Assembly (NCBI GenBank): GCA_963843275.1
Contig: CAWJJM010000012.1
Span: forward strand, 1,054,001-1,118,000
Direction of reading: 5' to 3'
From: CAWJJM01 sp963843275
GTDB taxonomy: Bacteria; Acidobacteriota; Thermoanaerobaculia; Multivoradales; JBCCEF01
Length of the DNA: 64,000 nucleotides
A program made the position numbers and the translations under genes. How positions within the stretch are numbered: the first letter of the stretch is position 1; the number at the start of each line of letters is the position of its first letter. The notes below the pieces were generated by a model. The model did not search any database. It was not told the origin of the DNA and saw nothing but the letters and a program-made list of their open reading frames with translations. Shown in pieces: positions 8,973 through 17,772 of this stretch.

Positions 8973-10463
8973 CTAACGCGAACCGCCGGCGGCACGGCCG
9001 GCGACCACGCGGGCGAACAGGCGCAGCCAGTTGGCGACCTGGGTGAAGATCAGGAAGGAGTCGTGGACGCGGCGCTCGGCGTTGCGGCCCCAGGTGTCCC
9101 GCTCGCGCGGCCGCGCCAACATCCCGTCCAGGGCGCGGGCCACCGCCTCGACGTCGGTGGGGTCGTCCACCAGGCAGCCGTCGACCCCGTCGCGGATCTG
9201 CTGGCGGATGCCGCAGGCGGTGCTTCCCAGCACCGCCGCACGCTTCCACATCGCCTCGGCGACGGTGAGGCCGAAGCCCTCCTCCAGCGAGTTCTGCACG
9301 ACCACCGTGGCGGCCCGCTGCAGGGCGTTGACGATGAGAGCGTTCTGACGCCGCGACGACATCGGCAGCGACAGCAGCGCGATGTCGCGCTGGATGGCGG
9401 GCTCGAGCGCCAGGTAGGCCCCGCGCAGCTCGGCGAGCACCTCCTGCCCCTCGGGATCGTCGTCGACCGAGGCCGGGTCGGGACCGGCGAGGACCAGCCG
9501 CACGATGTCCAGGCGGCGGCGGTGGATCAGGTGGCCGTCGGCCAGCTCGTCGCGGTGGCGCTTGATCTCCGCGAAGGCGTGCAGCAGCGGCAGGTAGCCC
9601 TTCAACCGATCCCAGCGCGACACCTGGAGCACCAGCGGCCGGAAGAGCAGCCCGATCTCCTCGCTCTCCGCCGCCGGGGCCCAGCTCCCGTCGGGGCCGA
9701 GTCGCTCGACGGGGTCGTCGAAGGGTGGCGTCAGCACCGGTTGCTCGTCCCGCAGCAGCCCGGAGTTGTCGAGCACGCCGGTGAGGCGGACCGAGGAGAG
9801 GGTCCGGTTCTTGTCGCTGAGCGGGTCGATGGCGGGGTGGATGATGGCGGTGCGGTGGGCCGGGAAGGCGGTGATGTACTCGGGGGCGGAGAAGACCGCC
9901 TGGTCGTAGGCCGCGGTGTAGGGGCGCAGGAAGTCCCACGCCGCGTGGGTGGCGGCGTTCTCTCCGTCGAGCCCGATGTGGCAGCGCCACACCGCGGCCA
10001 GCCCGAGCTCGCGGGCCAGCATCGCCCCCATCGCCATCGGCTGGGGGTCGTGCACCACCAGGACGTCGCCGGGGCCCATGCGGTCGCGGAGATCGTCGGC
10101 GTTCTCGCGGTTGACCGCCTCGTACAGGCGGCGGTCGTCGCTGTCGAAGTGGGGCGAGCCGACCCCGTGCACGAGGTTGTGGAGCCGCTTGGTGAGGTCG
10201 AAGAAGCGGCGCTCCCCGGTCCCGAGGACCGCCCACTCGGTGGGCACGCCGAGCTCGCGGAGGATCGACACCACCTTGGGCAGCATCTCGGCCACGCCGC
10301 CGCCGCGCGGCGTCGAGTTCACCATCCAGACGCGACGCCCCTCGAGCGCCGCCACGAGGTGCCGTGCCTCGGCCCGGAGCTCCTGCACCGGCCGGGTGAG
10401 GGCCGCCTGGGCCTCGTACTCGTCGAGCGACAGCCCCGGGCGCACGTCGACGATCTGGATCAT
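8973..10463 (-). CDS. treT: trehalose synthase TreT-like glycosyltransferase (GT4)
   Basis: A 496-residue protein with the two Rossmann halves of GT-B enzymes. N-terminal features are VWMVNSTPRGGGVAEMLPKVV, VLVVHDPQPMAMG and WRCHIGLDGEN; the C-terminal donor site has QVSRWDRLKGYLPL and NSLEEGFGLTVAEAMWK. These match TreT-type enzymes, which make trehalose from a nucleoside-diphosphate glucose and glucose. The ATG at 10463 overlaps the hemG stop (ATGA). Trehalose would serve as stress protectant, fitting the neighbouring stress genes. A related GT4 specificity cannot be excluded. Confidence 0.82.
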   Translation of the reverse strand: MIQIVDVRPGLSLDEYEAQAALTRPVQELRAEARHLVAALEGRRVWMVNSTPRGGGVAEMLPKVVSILRELGVPTEWAVLGTGERRFFDLTKRLHNLVHGVGSPHFDSDDRRLYEAVNRENADDLRDRMGPGDVLVVHDPQPMAMGAMLARELGLAAVWRCHIGLDGENAATHAAWDFLRPYTAAYDQAVFSAPEYITAFPAHRTAIIHPAIDPLSDKNRTLSSVRLTGVLDNSGLLRDEQPVLTPPFDDPVERLGPDGSWAPAAESEEIGLLFRPLVLQVSRWDRLKGYLPLLHAFAEIKRHRDELADGHLIHRRRLDIVRLVLAGPDPASVDDDPEGQEVLAELRGAYLALEPAIQRDIALLSLPMSSRRQNALIVNALQRAATVVVQNSLEEGFGLTVAEAMWKRAAVLGSTACGIRQQIRDGVDGCLVDDPTDVEAVARALDGMLARPRERDTWGRNAERRVHDSFLIFTQVANWLRLFARVVAGRAAGGSR

Positions 10464-11894
10464 GTGCCGACCTCCTGCCGGCTGCCGGCGATGGCCGCCG
10501 CCACCGCCGCGCCGCGGGTGATGCGATCCGGGACCGAGACCCCGTCGAGGAAATTGCCCGCCACCTGCAGCCCCGGGAGCTCGGCCTCGAAGCTCCGCGC
10601 CAGCTCGACGAAGCGACCGTGGCCGAGCTCGTACTGGGGGATGGCGCGCGGCCAGCGGGCCAGCTCGCGGAGCACCGGCTCGCCGCGCAGCCCGAGGGCG
10701 CGGTCGAGGTCGCCACGCACCAGCTCGTCGAGCGCGTCGTCGCCGAGCTCGACCGCCCCCGGGTCGGTGCGCCCGCCGGCGAAGGCCACCAGCGCCACGT
10801 GCCCGGCGGGGGCGCGACCGGGAAAGAAGGCGGACGGGAAGAGGCAACCCAGGACGCGCAGGCCCTGGCCGCGCGGCACCAGGAAGCCGAACCCGTCCAG
10901 GGCGTGCGCCACGTCGGGGCGGCGGAAGCCATAGGCCGCCACGGCGACCGGGGCGTACGGGATCTCCGCCAGCGCGGCGGCGCGTCCATCGGTGAGTGGC
11001 GCGAGCAGCCGCGCCGCGACGTCGGCGGGAACCGCCAGGACGAGGTGGCGGGCGGTGTGCACGGCGCCGTCGGTCGACGCCGTCCAGCCGCCGGCGCCGG
11101 TCCGCAGCTCCCGGCAGGGGGCCCCGACGGATCACGTCGAGCTCGGCGGCCAACCGGTGGGGCAGGGTCTCGAGACCGTCCGCGAAGGTGAGCAGCTCCT
11201 TGCTCGGCCGCGGCTCGCCCGCGGCCCGCCGCCCACGCCCCAGCGCCAGGGCGAGGCCGCCGCGGACCAACCCGCCGTGCTCGGCCTCGAGCGCCCAGAT
11301 CCGCGACACCGCCCAGCGGGCCGAGAGGCGCTCGGGGTCGCCGGCGTAGACCCCGGAGACGAACGGGCCCACCGCGAAGTCGAGGAAGGCGCCGCCGAGG
11401 CGGCGGCGCACGAACTCGGCGATCGACTCCTCACGGCCGTGGCGGGGGCGGCCGATGAAGGGCTCGGCGAAGAAGCGGAGCTTGCCGCCCGGCGGGAACA
11501 GCGGCGTGGTCAGGAAGGACAGCGGGCCGGCGGGGAGGGGGAGCAGGCGGCCGCCTTTCCAGATGTAGCGACGCTGCGCCGCGCCGCTCCCGGTCAGGCG
11601 CTCGGTGTCGAGACCCGCGGCGCTCAGCAGGCGGCCGACGGCCGGGCGGCTGTCGACCACGGTGTTGGGTCCCTGCTCGAGGACCCAGCGACCCTCGGGG
11701 CGGTCGAGGATCCGGGTGCGGATCACGCCGCCGACGCGCTCGGAGGCTTCGAGCACGCGGACGCGGAGGCCGGCGCGGTGCAGGTGGAACCCGGCGGTCA
11801 GGCCGGTGATGCCGGCGCCCACCACGAGGACGTCGAGGGGCGGCGCCGCGGGCGCGACTTCCCCGGCGGGCGGAGGGGCGGGCGGCGCGGGCAC
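10460..11894 (-). CDS. hemG: protoporphyrinogen oxidase, interrupted by one frameshift
   Basis: An FAD-dependent HemY-type protoporphyrinogen oxidase of about 477 residues if repaired. The N-terminal part has the dinucleotide motif VLVVGAGITGLTAGFHL and ERVGGVIRT. The C-terminal part, in another frame, has HLVLAVPADVAA, YGFRRPDV and the closing FAD segment GLQVAGNFLDGVSVPD. The frames must join near 11118-11130, a run of G and C where one extra base is the simplest explanation. The enzyme makes protoporphyrin IX for haem, consistent with heavy cytochrome use 12 kb away. GTG start at 11894; the end overlaps treT. Confidence 0.85.
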
Positions 11895-11895
11895 G

Positions 11896-12456
11896 TCAGG
11901 CGGCGGGAGCGCGGCGCAGCACGGTGCGGCGGGCGACGAGGACGAGGAGGACGACGCCCAGCAGGACCGCGGCCACCGGCACCAGCAGGGAGAGCAGCGT
12001 GAGCACCACCGACGCCGCGGCCTCGAAGGCGGCGACCAGGGGGTTGGCCAGGCCGCCGGTGGTCAGGCCCGAGATCCCCCGGGCGCCGGCGGTGAGGCTC
12101 TGGAAGACGGTGGCGGTGCCGCCCCCTGCGACCACCGCCAGGGTCCAGCGCCAGGCGGGGTCGAGGTCGGTCACCACCGCGGCGGTGAGCACGACGCCGG
12201 CGAGCACGGCCGCGGGGGTCGCGACCACGTCGAGGAGGTGGTCGACCCAGGGGACGAAGTAGGCGAGCACCTCGAGGACGGTGGCGACGCCGAACGCGAC
12301 GAGGGCGGGGGTGCTTCCCATCCACGAGAAGCCGCCCGCCAGCGGCACCACCCCGAAGCGCCCGGCCAGGCCGACCGCCAGCAGCGGCACGAACACCCGG
12401 AACCCGGCCGCGGCGGCCAGGCCCGTCCCCAACAGCACGCTGAGCACGGTGTCCAT
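11896..12456 (-). CDS. DUF4126 family membrane protein
   Basis: A 186-residue protein with about five hydrophobic helices and short glycine-rich turns. Features fitting DUF4126 are an opening LLGTGLAAAAGFRVFVPLLAVG, FSWMGSTPALVAFGVATVLEVLAYFVPWVDHLLD, and a middle GGTATVFQSLTAGARG. The function of the family is unknown. The stop lies 1 base before the hemG start, so the two are probably cotranscribed. TAGGAT sits 7 bases upstream of the ATG, indicating a leaderless start of the DUF4126-hemG-treT unit. Confidence 0.8.
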   Translation of the reverse strand: MDTVLSVLLGTGLAAAAGFRVFVPLLAVGLAGRFGVVPLAGGFSWMGSTPALVAFGVATVLEVLAYFVPWVDHLLDVVATPAAVLAGVVLTAAVVTDLDPAWRWTLAVVAGGGTATVFQSLTAGARGISGLTTGGLANPLVAAFEAAASVVLTLLSLLVPVAAVLLGVVLLVLVARRTVLRRAPAA

Positions 12457-12463
12457 GGCGGCG

Positions 12464-12469
12464 ATCCTA
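12464..12469 (-). promoter_or_regulatory. -10-like hexamer TAGGAT, leaderless arrangement
   Basis: On the minus strand TAGGAT (preceded by GA, giving GATAGGAT) ends 7 bases before the ATG at 12456. No ribosome binding site is between them and no clear -35 is seen. Confidence 0.5.
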
Positions 12470-12508
12470 TCGCGGCCGGAGGCTGCCGTCCGCGCTGCGG
12501 CGAGGGGG

Positions 12509-12949
12509 CTACTTGACGAGCAGGACGGGGCAGGGGGCGAGCAGCGCCACCTTGTGACTGATCGTGGCCCACGCGGCGGCGGGGCGGGCGGGGTCGAGCG
12601 GGTGGGAGCCGAGCACGACCAGGTCGCAGCCCTCGGCGGCGGCGAGCTCCACGATCGCCGGCGCGCGCTTGCCGTAGATCATCCGCGTCGCCGGGCGGGG
12701 GAGGTCGTCGGGGACGCGGTCGGCGAGCTCGGCGAGGCCCGCCGCCGCCTTCTCCTCGAGGCGGGCGTAGAAGTCCTCCAGCTCCTCGAAGGCGACGTGG
12801 TCGATGGTCTCGATGACGTGCAGGAGCGTGAGGCGCGCGGGCGGCGAGTCGCCGCCGGCGCCCGGGCAGCGGGCGAGGGCGGCCGCGACCTCGAGGGCCG
12901 CCCGGTTCTTCTCCGTCAGGTCGACGGGAACGAGGATGTGGCGGAACAC
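12509..12949 (-). CDS. universal stress protein (single UspA domain)
   Basis: A 146-residue UspA protein: FRHILVPVDLTEKNRAAL at the start, a GSHPLDPARPAAAW segment in the place of the usual ATP-binding G-2x-G-9x-G(S/T), and CPVLLVK at the end. The GxxGxxxxxxxxxG motif is imperfect, so ATP binding is uncertain. It has GGAGGAGG before the ATG, with an upstream TAGGCT box at 12968-12973, and is divergent from the CBS-domain gene across about 150 bases that probably hold both promoters. Confidence 0.88.
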   Translation of the reverse strand: MFRHILVPVDLTEKNRAALEVAAALARCPGAGGDSPPARLTLLHVIETIDHVAFEELEDFYARLEEKAAAGLAELADRVPDDLPRPATRMIYGKRAPAIVELAAAEGCDLVVLGSHPLDPARPAAAWATISHKVALLAPCPVLLVK

Positions 12950-13101
12950 GCGACCTCCTCCGCGTCCAGCCTACCAGCGTCGCGCCGCGCCCCCACCACC
13001 CGAGGGGAGGGGTGTCCTCCCGTGCCGGCGCCCGGTGGCCGTGGGGAGCCACGGCGCTAGGCTGGAGGGGTCCCGCGAGCCCGCGGGCGAGGAGGTGGGA
13101 G

Positions 13102-13527
13102 ATGACACGGACGCTCGAGGCGCTGAGCGTGGGCGATCTGATGACCGGAGAGGTGCGGAGCCTGCGGCCCGGCGACACGCTGGCGGCGTTGCACGACCTC
13201 ATGGAGGAGGCGCACTGCCGCCACGTGCCGGTGGTGGACGAGCAGGGGCTGCTGGTCGGCCTGGTCACCCACCGCGACCTCCTGCGCCACGCGGTGATCG
13301 AACAGCCCGACGTGCCCCGCTACGTCGAGAGCGAGGTCCTGCGGCGGGTGAGGGTGGGCGAGGTGATGAACGCCGAGGTGGAGTCGGTCGAGGCCGACGC
13401 CGACCTGCGGCTCGCCGCCCAGGCGATGTTCGAGAACAAGTACGGCTGCCTGCCGGTGGTCGACGGCCGGCGGCTGGTGGGGATCCTCACCGAGTCCGAC
13501 TTCGTCCGCTGGTTCGCGCGCGGCTGA
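13102..13527 (+). CDS. tandem CBS-domain protein
   Basis: A 141-residue protein made only of two CBS motifs: VGDLMTGEVRSLRPGDTL with HVPVVDEQGLLVGLVTHRDLL, and VGEVMNAEVESVEADADL with CLPVVDGRRLVGILTESDFV. CBS pairs bind adenosine nucleotides or S-adenosylmethionine and sense energy state. GGAGGTGGGAG precedes the ATG, and a TAGGCT box is at 13058-13063. It stands among universal stress proteins, as stand-alone CBS proteins often do. Confidence 0.9.
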   Translation: MTRTLEALSVGDLMTGEVRSLRPGDTLAALHDLMEEAHCRHVPVVDEQGLLVGLVTHRDLLRHAVIEQPDVPRYVESEVLRRVRVGEVMNAEVESVEADADLRLAAQAMFENKYGCLPVVDGRRLVGILTESDFVRWFARG

Positions 13528-13593
13528 CCGGCGCGCCGGGCGCGCCGGGCGGCGGCGGCGCGGCAGGCCGCACCGCCACCGCGTCGCCCGCGT

Positions 13594-15240
13594 TCACCGC
13601 AGGTTCCGCACCTCCCCGTCGACCAGGTCGATGCGGTGCGCCGCCGGCTCCTTGGGCAGGCCCGGCATGCGCAGGATGTCGCCGAGCAGCGGCACGACGT
13701 AGCCGGCGCCGGCGGCGAGGATGAAGCTGCGCACGGTGACCTCGAAGTCCTCCGGCCGCCCGGCCCGCTTCGGGTCGTCGGTCAGCGACGTCGGCGTCTT
13801 GGCGACGCACAGCGGCAGCTCGTCGAAGCCGAGGTCGTGGATGACGCCGAGGTCGCGCTCCGCTTCCTTGGTGTAGTTGACCGCCCGTGCGCCGTACATC
13901 CACTGCGAGCGATCTTCTCCATCTTGGTGCGCACCGGCTCCTTCCAGTCGTAGAGCGGGCGGAAGGGGTCCGAGCTCTTCTCGGCGTGCTCGAGCACGGC
14001 GCGGGCGAGCTCCTCGGCGCCCTCGCCGCCGCGGGCGAAGTGGTCGGCCGGGGCGAACGGCACCGCCATCTCCTCGCAGGCGCGGCGCACCACCGCGATC
14101 TCCTCGTCGCTGTCGGTGTCGAAGCGGTTCAGCGCGACCACCGGCACCTCGTCGAAGATGCGGATCGACTCGACGTGCTTGCGCAGGTTGCCGAGGCCGC
14201 GCTCGACCGCGGCCGGGTCGGGGTCGGGTGAGGGCGTCCGGCGCGACGCCGCCGTGCCGCTTGAGGGCCCGTACCGTGGCCACCAGGACGACCGCGGCGG
14301 TGTCGAGACCGGCGCTGCTGGCACTTGATGTCGAAGAACTTCTCGGCGCCGAGATCGAAGCCGAAGCCGGCCTCGGTGACCGTCCAGTCGGCGTGCGCCA
14401 TCGCCATCTTGGTGGCGATGACGGAGTTGCAGCCGTGGGCGATGTTGGCGAAGGGGCCGCCGTGGACCAGCGCCGGCACACCCTCGACCGTCTGCACCAG
14501 GTTGGGCATCATCGCGTCGCGCAGGAGCACCATCATCGAGCCCACGGCCTGGAGGTCGCGGGCGGTGACGGGCTGCTGTCGGCAGTCGAGGCCGACGAGC
14601 AGGTCCGCCCAGCCGGCGGCGCAGGTCCTCGGGGTCCTCGGCGAGGCACAGGACCGCCATCACCTCGGAGGCGGGGGTGATGTCGAAGCCGGTCTCCCGC
14701 GGCACGCCCTGGAGCCGCCGCCGAGACCGATGACCACCTGCCGCAGGGCGCGGTCGTTGAGGTCCACCACCCGCCGCCACAGCACCCGCCGCGGATCGAT
14801 GCCGAGCTGGTTGCCGTGGTGCAGGTGGTTGTCGAGCATCGCCGCCAGCAGGTTGTGGGCGGTGGAGATGGCGTGGAAGTCGCCGGTGAAGTGGAGGTTG
14901 ATGTCGTCCGATCGGCTCCACCGTGGAGCGGCCGCCGCCGGTGGCGCCGCCCTTCATGCCGAAGGTGGGGCCGAGGCGAGGGCTCGCGCAGGGCCAGGCA
15001 GACGCTCTCGCCGAGGCGGGCGAGCCCCTGGGCGAGGCCGATGGAGGTGGTGGTCTTGCCCTCGCCGGCGCCGGTGGGGGTGATCGCCGAGACCAGGACC
15101 AGCTTGCCCGGCCTGCGGCCGAAGCGGCGCGCGCGTCGAGGCGGATCTTGGCCTTGTCGTCGCCGTAGGGCACGAGGAAACGGGGGTCGATCCCGAGGCG
15201 GTCTGCGCACCTCGCGGATCGGTCGGACGGATCGGTTCAT
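13594..15240 (-). pseudogene. fhs: formate-tetrahydrofolate ligase, broken by about nine indels in this sequence
   Basis: Reading the three minus-strand frames in turn recovers almost the whole enzyme: PYGDDKAKIRL, the P-loop TPTGAGEGKTTTSIGLAQGL, FGMKGGATGGG, ETGFDITPASEVMAVL, HGGPFANIAHGCNSV, EAGFGFDLGAEKFFDIKC, FARGGEGAEELA, and a C-terminal GDILRMPGLP. The frame changes near 15205, 15115, 14985, 14905, 14720, 14605, 14315, 14225 and 13910; most need removal of one extra base. It would form 10-formyl-THF from formate. ATG 15240 has GAGGGAGAG upstream. The intact motifs on both sides of every break suggest recent damage or consensus errors rather than old decay. Confidence 0.85.
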
Positions 15241-15361
15241 GTCTCTCCCTCGGGAGTGGATGGTCGATGCGGGATCTGGATCGGAATGGGTGACCGGGAG
15301 AGGCGGCGCCAACGGCGCCCGCGCTCTGGGTGGGGTCTCGCGGCCCCGAGAACAGAGGATA

Positions 15362-15383
15362 CGGCAAAAGCGGGCGTTTGCCG
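15362..15383. promoter_or_regulatory. inverted repeat in the fhs/usp divergent promoter region
   Basis: CGGCAAA and TTTGCCG form perfect 7-base arms around an 8-base spacer, within the 237-base gap between the divergent fhs and usp genes. It is one of the few AT-containing palindromes here and could be a regulator site, although a hairpin in an untranslated leader is also possible. Confidence 0.35.
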
Positions 15384-15477
15384 ACCCCGTGCAGGGGTGG
15401 CCCCGCACCGCGCCGCCGGGTGGTTTGCGGCCGTCCCAGCCGGATGCGGGATAATCGCGGCCGACGGGAGGCACCCG

Positions 15478-16365
15478 ATGGAGGACGCAGCCGGGGTGGT
15501 GGTGGTGGGCACGTCGTTGACGGCCGCCAGCGACGCGGTGGTGCGCGCGGCGGCCGAGATCGCTGCCGCCCGCGGCGGCCGCCTGCATCCGGCCCACTTC
15601 CTCGACGCCGAGCCGTGGCCGGGGACGGGAGCCGCCGCCGGGGCGACGCCGGCCGGCGAAGCGGCGCGCGCCGAGCTGGGGGCGCAGCTGCGCCGCGTCG
15701 GTGTGCCGCCGCCCGAGCTCGACGGGGTGACGGTGGAGGTGGGTGCGGCCCACCGCGGTCTCGGGGAGCTCGCCGAGCGCCGCGGCGCCGAGCTGGTGGT
15801 GGTGGGCGCCGCGGAGGCCAGCCTGGCGCTGGCGCGGCTGCTGGGGGCGACCGCCGAGCGGGTGGCGCGGCGGGCGGTGTCGCCGGTGCTGGTGGTGCGG
15901 GGAGGGCTGAGCGTCCCGCCGCGCTCCGTGCTGGTCACCGTGGACCTGTCGAAGCCGTCGGTGGCCGCCCTGGCCGCGGCCCTCGCCTGGCTCTCCGGGC
16001 TGGCCGACGGCGAGCGGCCCCGGGTGACGTTGTTTTTCGCCGTCAGCCCGTTCCAGGGCGCGGTGGGGGAGGAGGAGGTGGAGGTGGACTACACGACCGC
16101 CCTGGAGGTCGCCGGCGCGGAGCTGGCGCGGTTGGCCCAGCGCCACGGTGCCGGTCTCGGCCGTCGCCTCGACACGCGGGTGCGGCGCGGCTTCCCGCGC
16201 CAACGGATCCTCGACGAGGTGGCGCGGTTGGGCGCCGACCTGGTGGTGGTGGGCTCCCACGGGCGCGGCGGCTACGAGCGCTTCCTGCTCGGCAGCGTCA
16301 CCGCCTCGGTGCTGCGCGACGCACCGGTGAGCGTCCTGATCTTCCCGGCGCGGGAGGGGGGCTGA
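15478..16365 (+). CDS. tandem-domain universal stress protein
   Basis: A 295-residue protein with two UspA domains. The first (about 1-140) has VVVVGTSLTAASDAVVRAA and LVVVGAAEASLALARLL. The second (about 148-290) has RSVLVTVDLSKPSV and the complete ATP-type motif VVVGSHGRGGYERFLLGSVTASVLR followed by VSVLIFPA; it therefore probably binds ATP while the first is degenerate. GGGAGG precedes the ATG at 15478, with a GATAAT box further upstream. The stop overlaps the ATG of the following ribonuclease gene. Confidence 0.9.
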   Translation: MEDAAGVVVVGTSLTAASDAVVRAAAEIAAARGGRLHPAHFLDAEPWPGTGAAAGATPAGEAARAELGAQLRRVGVPPPELDGVTVEVGAAHRGLGELAERRGAELVVVGAAEASLALARLLGATAERVARRAVSPVLVVRGGLSVPPRSVLVTVDLSKPSVAALAAALAWLSGLADGERPRVTLFFAVSPFQGAVGEEEVEVDYTTALEVAGAELARLAQRHGAGLGRRLDTRVRRGFPRQRILDEVARLGADLVVVGSHGRGGYERFLLGSVTASVLRDAPVSVLIFPAREGG

Positions 16366-17762
16366 TGGCCCAGGTCACCTTCCTCGGGGCCTGCGGCGTG
16401 GTCACCGGCAGCGCCACCCTGCTGTCCTGGGGGTCGACGCGGGTGTTGGTCGACTTCGGCATGTACCAGGGGGACGAGGAGCTCGAGCAGCGCAACCGGC
16501 GGCCGCTCGCCTTCGCCGCCCGCGAGCTGACCGCGGTCGTCCTCACCCACGCCCACCTCGATCACAGCGGACTGCTGCCGCGCCTGGTGGCCGAGGGCTT
16601 CCGCGGCCCGATCCACTGCAGCCGGGCGAGCCGCGGCCTGGTCTCGCTGATCCTCGAGGACGCCGGCGAGATCCAGGAGGAGGAGGCGCGCTACGCCCGC
16701 CGGAAGGGCTACAGCCGGCACGCCGAGCCGCGGCCGCTGTACACGCGGTCGGACGTGCGAACGACCCTGCGGCAGGTGGAGGCGGTGCCCTTCGACGAGA
16801 CCCGGGAGGTGGCGCCCGGGGTGAGCTTCCGCTACCGGCGGCAGGGCCACCTGCTGGGCGCGGCGTCGGTGACGGTGACGGCGAAGGACGCTGCCGGCGA
16901 GCGCCGGCGCTGGCTCTTCTCCGGCGACGTGGGCCGTTACGGCGTCCCCATCCTCCGCGACCCGCAGCCGCCGACGGAGGCGCCCGACGCGCTGGTGCTC
17001 GAGTCGACCTACGGCGACCGCCTCCACGAGCGCGAGGCGTCGCGCGAGCAGCTCGGCCGGGTGATCGAGGAGACCTTCCGGCGCGGCGGCATGGTGGTGG
17101 TGCCGGCGTTCGCCCTGGGGCGCACCCAGGAGGTCCTCTACTACCTGGCGGAGCTCGCCGAGGCGGGGCGGATCGATCCCGGCGACGTGTTCCTCGACAG
17201 CCCGATGGCGATCGACGCCACCGAGCTCTACCGGCGGGCCCGTTCCGAGCACGACGAGGAGCTGGCCGAGCTGGTCGCGGCGGGCGACGACCCCCTGGCG
17301 CGGGACCTGTTCCGGCGCTGTCGCACGGTGGCGGAGTCGAAGGCGCTCAACGGCCGCCGGCGTCCCGCCGTGATCGTGGCGGCCAGCGGAATGGCCACCG
17401 GCGGGCGCGTCGTGCACCACCTGGCGCAACGGCTGGGGGACCCGGCGAGCTCGGTGGTCTTCACCGGCTACCAGGCCTCCGGGACCCGCGGCAGGGCGCT
17501 GCTCGACGGGGCCGACACGGTCGCCATCCACGGGCGGACGGTGCGGGTGCGCGCCTCGGTGCACGCCCTGCACGGCCTCTCCGCGCACGCCGACCGCGAC
17601 GAGCTGCTGCGCTGGTGCGGCGAGCTGCCGGGGATCCCGTCGCGCGTCTTCCTCAACCACGGCGAGGACCCGCCGCGCAAGGCGTTGGCGGCGCAGATCG
17701 CGGCGCGGGAGGGGTGGCCGCGACCCCACCTGCCGGCGACCGGCGAGAGCTTCCCCTTCTGA
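16365..17762 (+). CDS. metallo-beta-lactamase/beta-CASP ribonuclease
   Basis: A 465-residue enzyme. The metallo-beta-lactamase core has the zinc motif LTHAHLDHSGLLP (HxHxDH), QGHLLGAASV and FSGDVGRYG. The beta-CASP domain follows (about 200-380; FALGRTQEVLYYLAEL, DSPMAIDATELY, VIVAASGMATGGRVVHHL), and the C terminus has the RMMBL segment VHALHGLSAHADRDELLRW. These features define RNA-processing exo/endonucleases related to the CPSF-73/YSH1 group. ATG 16365 overlaps the UspA stop (TGATG), so the two proteins are coupled; the pairing recalls stress-induced RNA turnover, which is inference. Confidence 0.9.
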   Translation: MAQVTFLGACGVVTGSATLLSWGSTRVLVDFGMYQGDEELEQRNRRPLAFAARELTAVVLTHAHLDHSGLLPRLVAEGFRGPIHCSRASRGLVSLILEDAGEIQEEEARYARRKGYSRHAEPRPLYTRSDVRTTLRQVEAVPFDETREVAPGVSFRYRRQGHLLGAASVTVTAKDAAGERRRWLFSGDVGRYGVPILRDPQPPTEAPDALVLESTYGDRLHEREASREQLGRVIEETFRRGGMVVVPAFALGRTQEVLYYLAELAEAGRIDPGDVFLDSPMAIDATELYRRARSEHDEELAELVAAGDDPLARDLFRRCRTVAESKALNGRRRPAVIVAASGMATGGRVVHHLAQRLGDPASSVVFTGYQASGTRGRALLDGADTVAIHGRTVRVRASVHALHGLSAHADRDELLRWCGELPGIPSRVFLNHGEDPPRKALAAQIAAREGWPRPHLPATGESFPF

Positions 17763-17772
17763 GGCGGCGCCT

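Noticed and set aside
8866..10989. Long minus-strand frame joining the secreted protein at 8047 to upstream sequence
   Set aside because: It crosses the treT and hemG genes in another frame with low-complexity Arg/Pro/Ala translation. The signal peptide and Shine-Dalgarno sequence place the start at 8865.
13594..15240. Programmed frameshifting as the explanation for the broken fhs
   Set aside because: About nine breaks without a common slippery heptamer or pseudoknot; most are random surplus bases, and similar breaks occur in secA and cytochrome b.
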